This document shows, piece by piece, positions 61,909 through 64,000 of a DNA stretch of 64,000 nt. Each line of letters starts with the position of its first letter. Position 1 is the stretch's first letter. Origin of the DNA: Lutimonas vermicola (lineage in GTDB: Bacteria > Bacteroidota > Bacteroidia > Flavobacteriales > Flavobacteriaceae); assembly GCF_038433205.1 (NCBI RefSeq), contig NZ_JBCDNA010000001.1:620001-684000 (forward strand), read 5' to 3'. The position numbers and the translations under genes were made by a program. The notes below the pieces were generated by a model. It was not told where the DNA came from. It ran no database searches and saw only the letters and a program-made list of their open reading frames with translations.

Positions 61909-62445
61909 TTAGGTTAATGCTGAGATTGTATTTTTACACCATTTTAAGGTGGTTTTGTTCGACTCAATACCGTGTTCAAAGGCGAGCCTGCCATGCAAAG
62001 GCATCTTGTTTGATTCTTTGCCGTAAAAAGTTTGAAGATCTTGAATATATGTTTCCAACAAGTCGTGAAAAGAACGAAGAAAGATAATTTTCTGTTCTTT
62101 GTTGATCAGGTTCTCCATAAATGCAAACCGAAGTAAAAGTTCATCTATTTTCTTTTCGACTTCTTTTTTTTCAATGGGTTTTATCAACCATTCTTTAAGC
62201 CTTAAAAGCCCCTTTTGAGTAATTTGAATTCTTGTTTTTCCCGTATCTGGCTGTAAAATTTTTTTTGCCAGTTCAAATTTCTCCAACCTTTTGATGGCAG
62301 GATAAATCGTTCCGGGGCTATTGCTGTAATTGCCCATTGCTGTTTCCTCAAACACCTTTCGAATACCATAACCTGATAAAGGCTGGTCATAAATCAATCC
62401 GAGTATGGCAAAATCTAATAGCGTTGGTTTTATATCTTTTTTCAT
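61909..62445 (-). CDS. PadR-family transcriptional regulator
   Basis: The 178-aa protein has the PadR winged helix at its N-terminus: LDFAILGLIYDQPLSGYGIRK, then SPGTIYPAIKRLEK as recognition helix and wing, and TQKGLLRLKEWL at the end of the domain. The C-terminal part is a helical dimerisation domain (VEKKIDELLLRFAF). It is the first gene of a two-gene operon. Two palindromic sites lie 4 bases before its start, as expected for autorepression. Confidence 0.88.
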   Translation of the reverse strand: MKKDIKPTLLDFAILGLIYDQPLSGYGIRKVFEETAMGNYSNSPGTIYPAIKRLEKFELAKKILQPDTGKTRIQITQKGLLRLKEWLIKPIEKKEVEKKIDELLLRFAFMENLINKEQKIIFLRSFHDLLETYIQDLQTFYGKESNKMPLHGRLAFEHGIESNKTTLKWCKNTISALT

Positions 62446-62448
62446 AAT

Positions 62449-62486
62449 AGTACGATTCGTACTACGAATATAGTACGAATCGTACT
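62449..62486 (-). promoter_or_regulatory. Double palindromic operator of the PadR operon
   Basis: AGTACGATTCGTACT (62449-62463) and AGTACGAATCGTACT (62472-62486) are each 7-bp inverted repeats around one base and are reverse complements of each other. Their centres are 23 bp apart, about two helical turns. A further half-site TACGAA lies between. The position directly before the padR start suggests repression by blocking RNA polymerase. Confidence 0.75.
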
Positions 62487-62667
62487 AAAAAACAAATTTA
62501 TTTTTATACATCCTTGTTTTTGTTGCTTACACAAGCAAAACGGACCACCTAGCACCTGAAACAAGGCCTTCAAAAAATCAAAATCAACAATAGCAATGAC
62601 CCAGATCAATGTAAAGATCCTGCCCGGGTTCTACCTTTAAGGCTATAGAACGTTTAAATCAACAGTC

Positions 62668-63198
62668 ATGAACACACTAAAGCATTTCGTATCGCGGTTT
62701 TTTATCCTGTTTGCATTGTTAGGCTTGCTGATCTCGCACAACAGCTGTGTTCCGGACCAAAAAGACAAAGGCCTGTTTTGGTCTCAGGGCTTCCTTGAAA
62801 AATATGATGGAACCACATGGAAGCTTATTGAAGAGGAGATGCGCATTTATGTAAGGCTTAATGACGACATCGACAAGGACCTGGAACTATGGATGTCTGA
62901 TCTGGAATTGGCAAAACTTATGACCCGTAAAGAATGTTTTTATCACAGTCATGAGACGCTGAACACCGAAGAAGTAGAAGTTCTCGAAATTTCGGAAAAC
63001 AAACTGGTATTCACCTATCTTGATGATGAAACCTATACCTTTAGCATGGACGGAGAACGCCTGAAAGTGGAGTTTGAAACCCTGGACAATGTCAAAAAAA
63101 CCGTCTATTTTTCAAAGACCACCGAAGATGTTGATGACCTGGATATTTGCCCTGAAGAAAAAAGCAAAGATGCTTTTGATTGGAAGTTTTTGAAATAA
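62668..63198 (+). CDS. Hypothetical lipoprotein (176 aa)
   Basis: The N-terminus is a signal peptide (FFILFALLGLLI) ending in SHNSC, a tolerable lipobox with Cys about residue 27. The mature part is acidic and mostly beta (MRIYVRLNDDIDKDLELWMSD; KLVFTYLDDETYTFSM), like a small lipocalin-like or META-type domain, although I cannot assign a family. It is monocistronic and followed by a degraded CTGCCGGCAG palindrome at about 63225. Confidence 0.7.
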   Translation: MNTLKHFVSRFFILFALLGLLISHNSCVPDQKDKGLFWSQGFLEKYDGTTWKLIEEEMRIYVRLNDDIDKDLELWMSDLELAKLMTRKECFYHSHETLNTEEVEVLEISENKLVFTYLDDETYTFSMDGERLKVEFETLDNVKKTVYFSKTTEDVDDLDICPEEKSKDAFDWKFLK

Positions 63199-63280
63199 TT
63201 ACCCTATTAGCCGTGCTGAATCCCTGCCTGCCGGCAGGCTGGTTCGATTTCACGCATTCACCCATTCAAGCATTTCAGCA

Positions 63281-64000
63281 TTACCGCACCAAAACCCTCT
63301 CCATAACAAACCCATCACCATTAACAACCTTTAGAAAATAAAGACCTGCTTTTAGCTGCGCAGTTTGTATGCGTTCTTTGAATTTTAAAGAATTGCTTTG
63401 ATAAGACTTTTGCAATACGATTCTGCCCAAGGCATCATATAACAATACATCTACCCTATCTGATATTAGATCAAAGCTGAGTTGAAAACTCTCATCAGCC
63501 GGATTTGGGTATAGATTAAAGCCTTTTAAATTGAATTCTTTGGCACTGAGCACTTCTTCGTAACTGCAAACCCTCATGCCCCAATTGACCAAGTGACCAA
63601 TGTCAGCTGGTCCTGAATCAATTAGTTTTAATTTCCATGGACCTAAAGTACTTTCACCGGCAAAGGAGCTCAAAAGCTCGGAGGCTTTGATCAGTCCGCT
63701 AATTCCCGGAGCCGAACTACTGCATCTGATCCCTTCTCCTGCATCGCTAAAGACCGCTTGTATATTGTCGCCATAACCAAAACAAGCTTCTTTAATTAAT
63801 AGGATTTTTGTTCCCTGAGGACTTTCAATTTCCAAGCTTAAATCCCATATAAATGGATGTTCTATATCAACGGTTATACTGATCTCTTCTATGTTCAAAT
63901 CTGCTTCGATATCAAGTGTTGAAACAATCCCCTGAAGGTCATTGTCAGGAATCATCATTGGCACATCTGAACTTGCTGTATATTCACAGAAACGATTGTC
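63281..64000 (-). CDS. P-domain protein with T9SS sorting signal, 5' end outside the window
   Basis: The frame is open to the window edge (the residues before the apparent start read CEYTASSDVP), so this is the C-terminal 239 residues of a larger protein. It contains a proprotein-convertase P domain (ISVTVDIEHPFIWDLSLEIESP; LGPWKLKLIDSGPADIGHL; WGMRVC) followed by a Por secretion-system C-terminal domain (NLYPNPADESFQLSF; LLYDALGRIVLQKS; GLYFLKVVNGDGFVMERVLV). The protein should be exported by the type IX system and attached to the surface. A protease or adhesin domain may lie upstream, outside the window. Confidence 0.88.
   Translation of the reverse strand, partial: DNRFCEYTASSDVPMMIPDNDLQGIVSTLDIEADLNIEEISITVDIEHPFIWDLSLEIESPQGTKILLIKEACFGYGDNIQAVFSDAGEGIRCSSSAPGISGLIKASELLSSFAGESTLGPWKLKLIDSGPADIGHLVNWGMRVCSYEEVLSAKEFNLKGFNLYPNPADESFQLSFDLISDRVDVLLYDALGRIVLQKSYQSNSLKFKERIQTAQLKAGLYFLKVVNGDGFVMERVLVR

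Overview
This window most likely comes from a Bacteroidota chromosome, probably a marine Flavobacteriia. The DNA is AT-rich. It carries DUF6090 and DUF3500 proteins, a Por (type IX) secretion C-terminal sorting domain at the right edge, lipoproteins with short lipoboxes, and one TAnnTTTG-type promoter -7 element. No rRNA, tRNA, CRISPR array, transposase or integrase is visible.

Layout. (1) 0-14 kb: housekeeping and envelope genes (DUF3500 protein, secreted alpha/beta hydrolase, cupin lipoprotein, c-type cytochrome lipoprotein) and six paralogous DUF6090 membrane proteins. The spacers between them are built from repeated modules: 8-10 nt degenerate tandem tracts, several families of long imperfect palindromes, and small elements lodged inside hairpin loops. 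(2) 14-17 kb: 5'-nucleotidase (NT5C), a WYL regulator and a small HIRAN protein. (3) 17-50 kb: a compact, very AT-rich defence island with almost none of those modules. Its two ends carry a 25-nt sequence in inverted orientation (17034-17058 and 50279-50303). (4) 50-64 kb: the modular spacers return, between a TPR-adenylate cyclase, an MBL hydrolase plus AraC regulator, InlB-repeat/LRR lipoprotein, a secreted protein, a PadR regulator with a membrane partner, and a T9SS-sorted P-domain protein cut by the window edge.

The defence island has several layers. A six-gene minus-strand operon (30.1 to 21.7 kb) encodes two 5-methylcytosine methyltransferases, an HNH nuclease, and a McrB-McrC-McrB set. 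It resembles LlaJI-type restriction-modification, but has a second motor subunit and an HNH protein that appears to share the DNA-binding domain of one McrB. A second minus-strand block (41.7 to 31.2 kb) encodes a MutL/MORC-like GHKL ATPase, a Z1 helicase-like ATPase, a PD-(D/E)XK (DUF4420) protein, an AIPR protein, a Dcm methyltransferase, and a decayed second Dcm. This is the neighbourhood known as the mza / MutL-Z1-AIPR system. Two Vsr mismatch endonucleases sit in duplicated 0.7-kb modules that flank the LlaJI-like block. Other genes here are a HNH protein, a second NT5C, a DUF2779 nuclease, a HIRAN coiled-coil protein and a DUF2130 protein.

The most unusual part is 44.67-50.04 kb. Three genes (an unrecognised 471-aa protein, a minimal SF1 helicase and an Hsp70-TPR protein) are bracketed by two imperfect palindromes. 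Their stems differ in sequence but keep pairing through compensatory changes, while their internal loops and GCGTTGGC cores are conserved. A third palindrome of another sequence sits directly upstream of the DUF2130 gene. The arrangement looks like gene cassettes with attC-like boundaries, and the Hsp70-helicase operon is my best candidate for an undescribed defence system. All functional claims here come from reading motifs and context; no database search was run.
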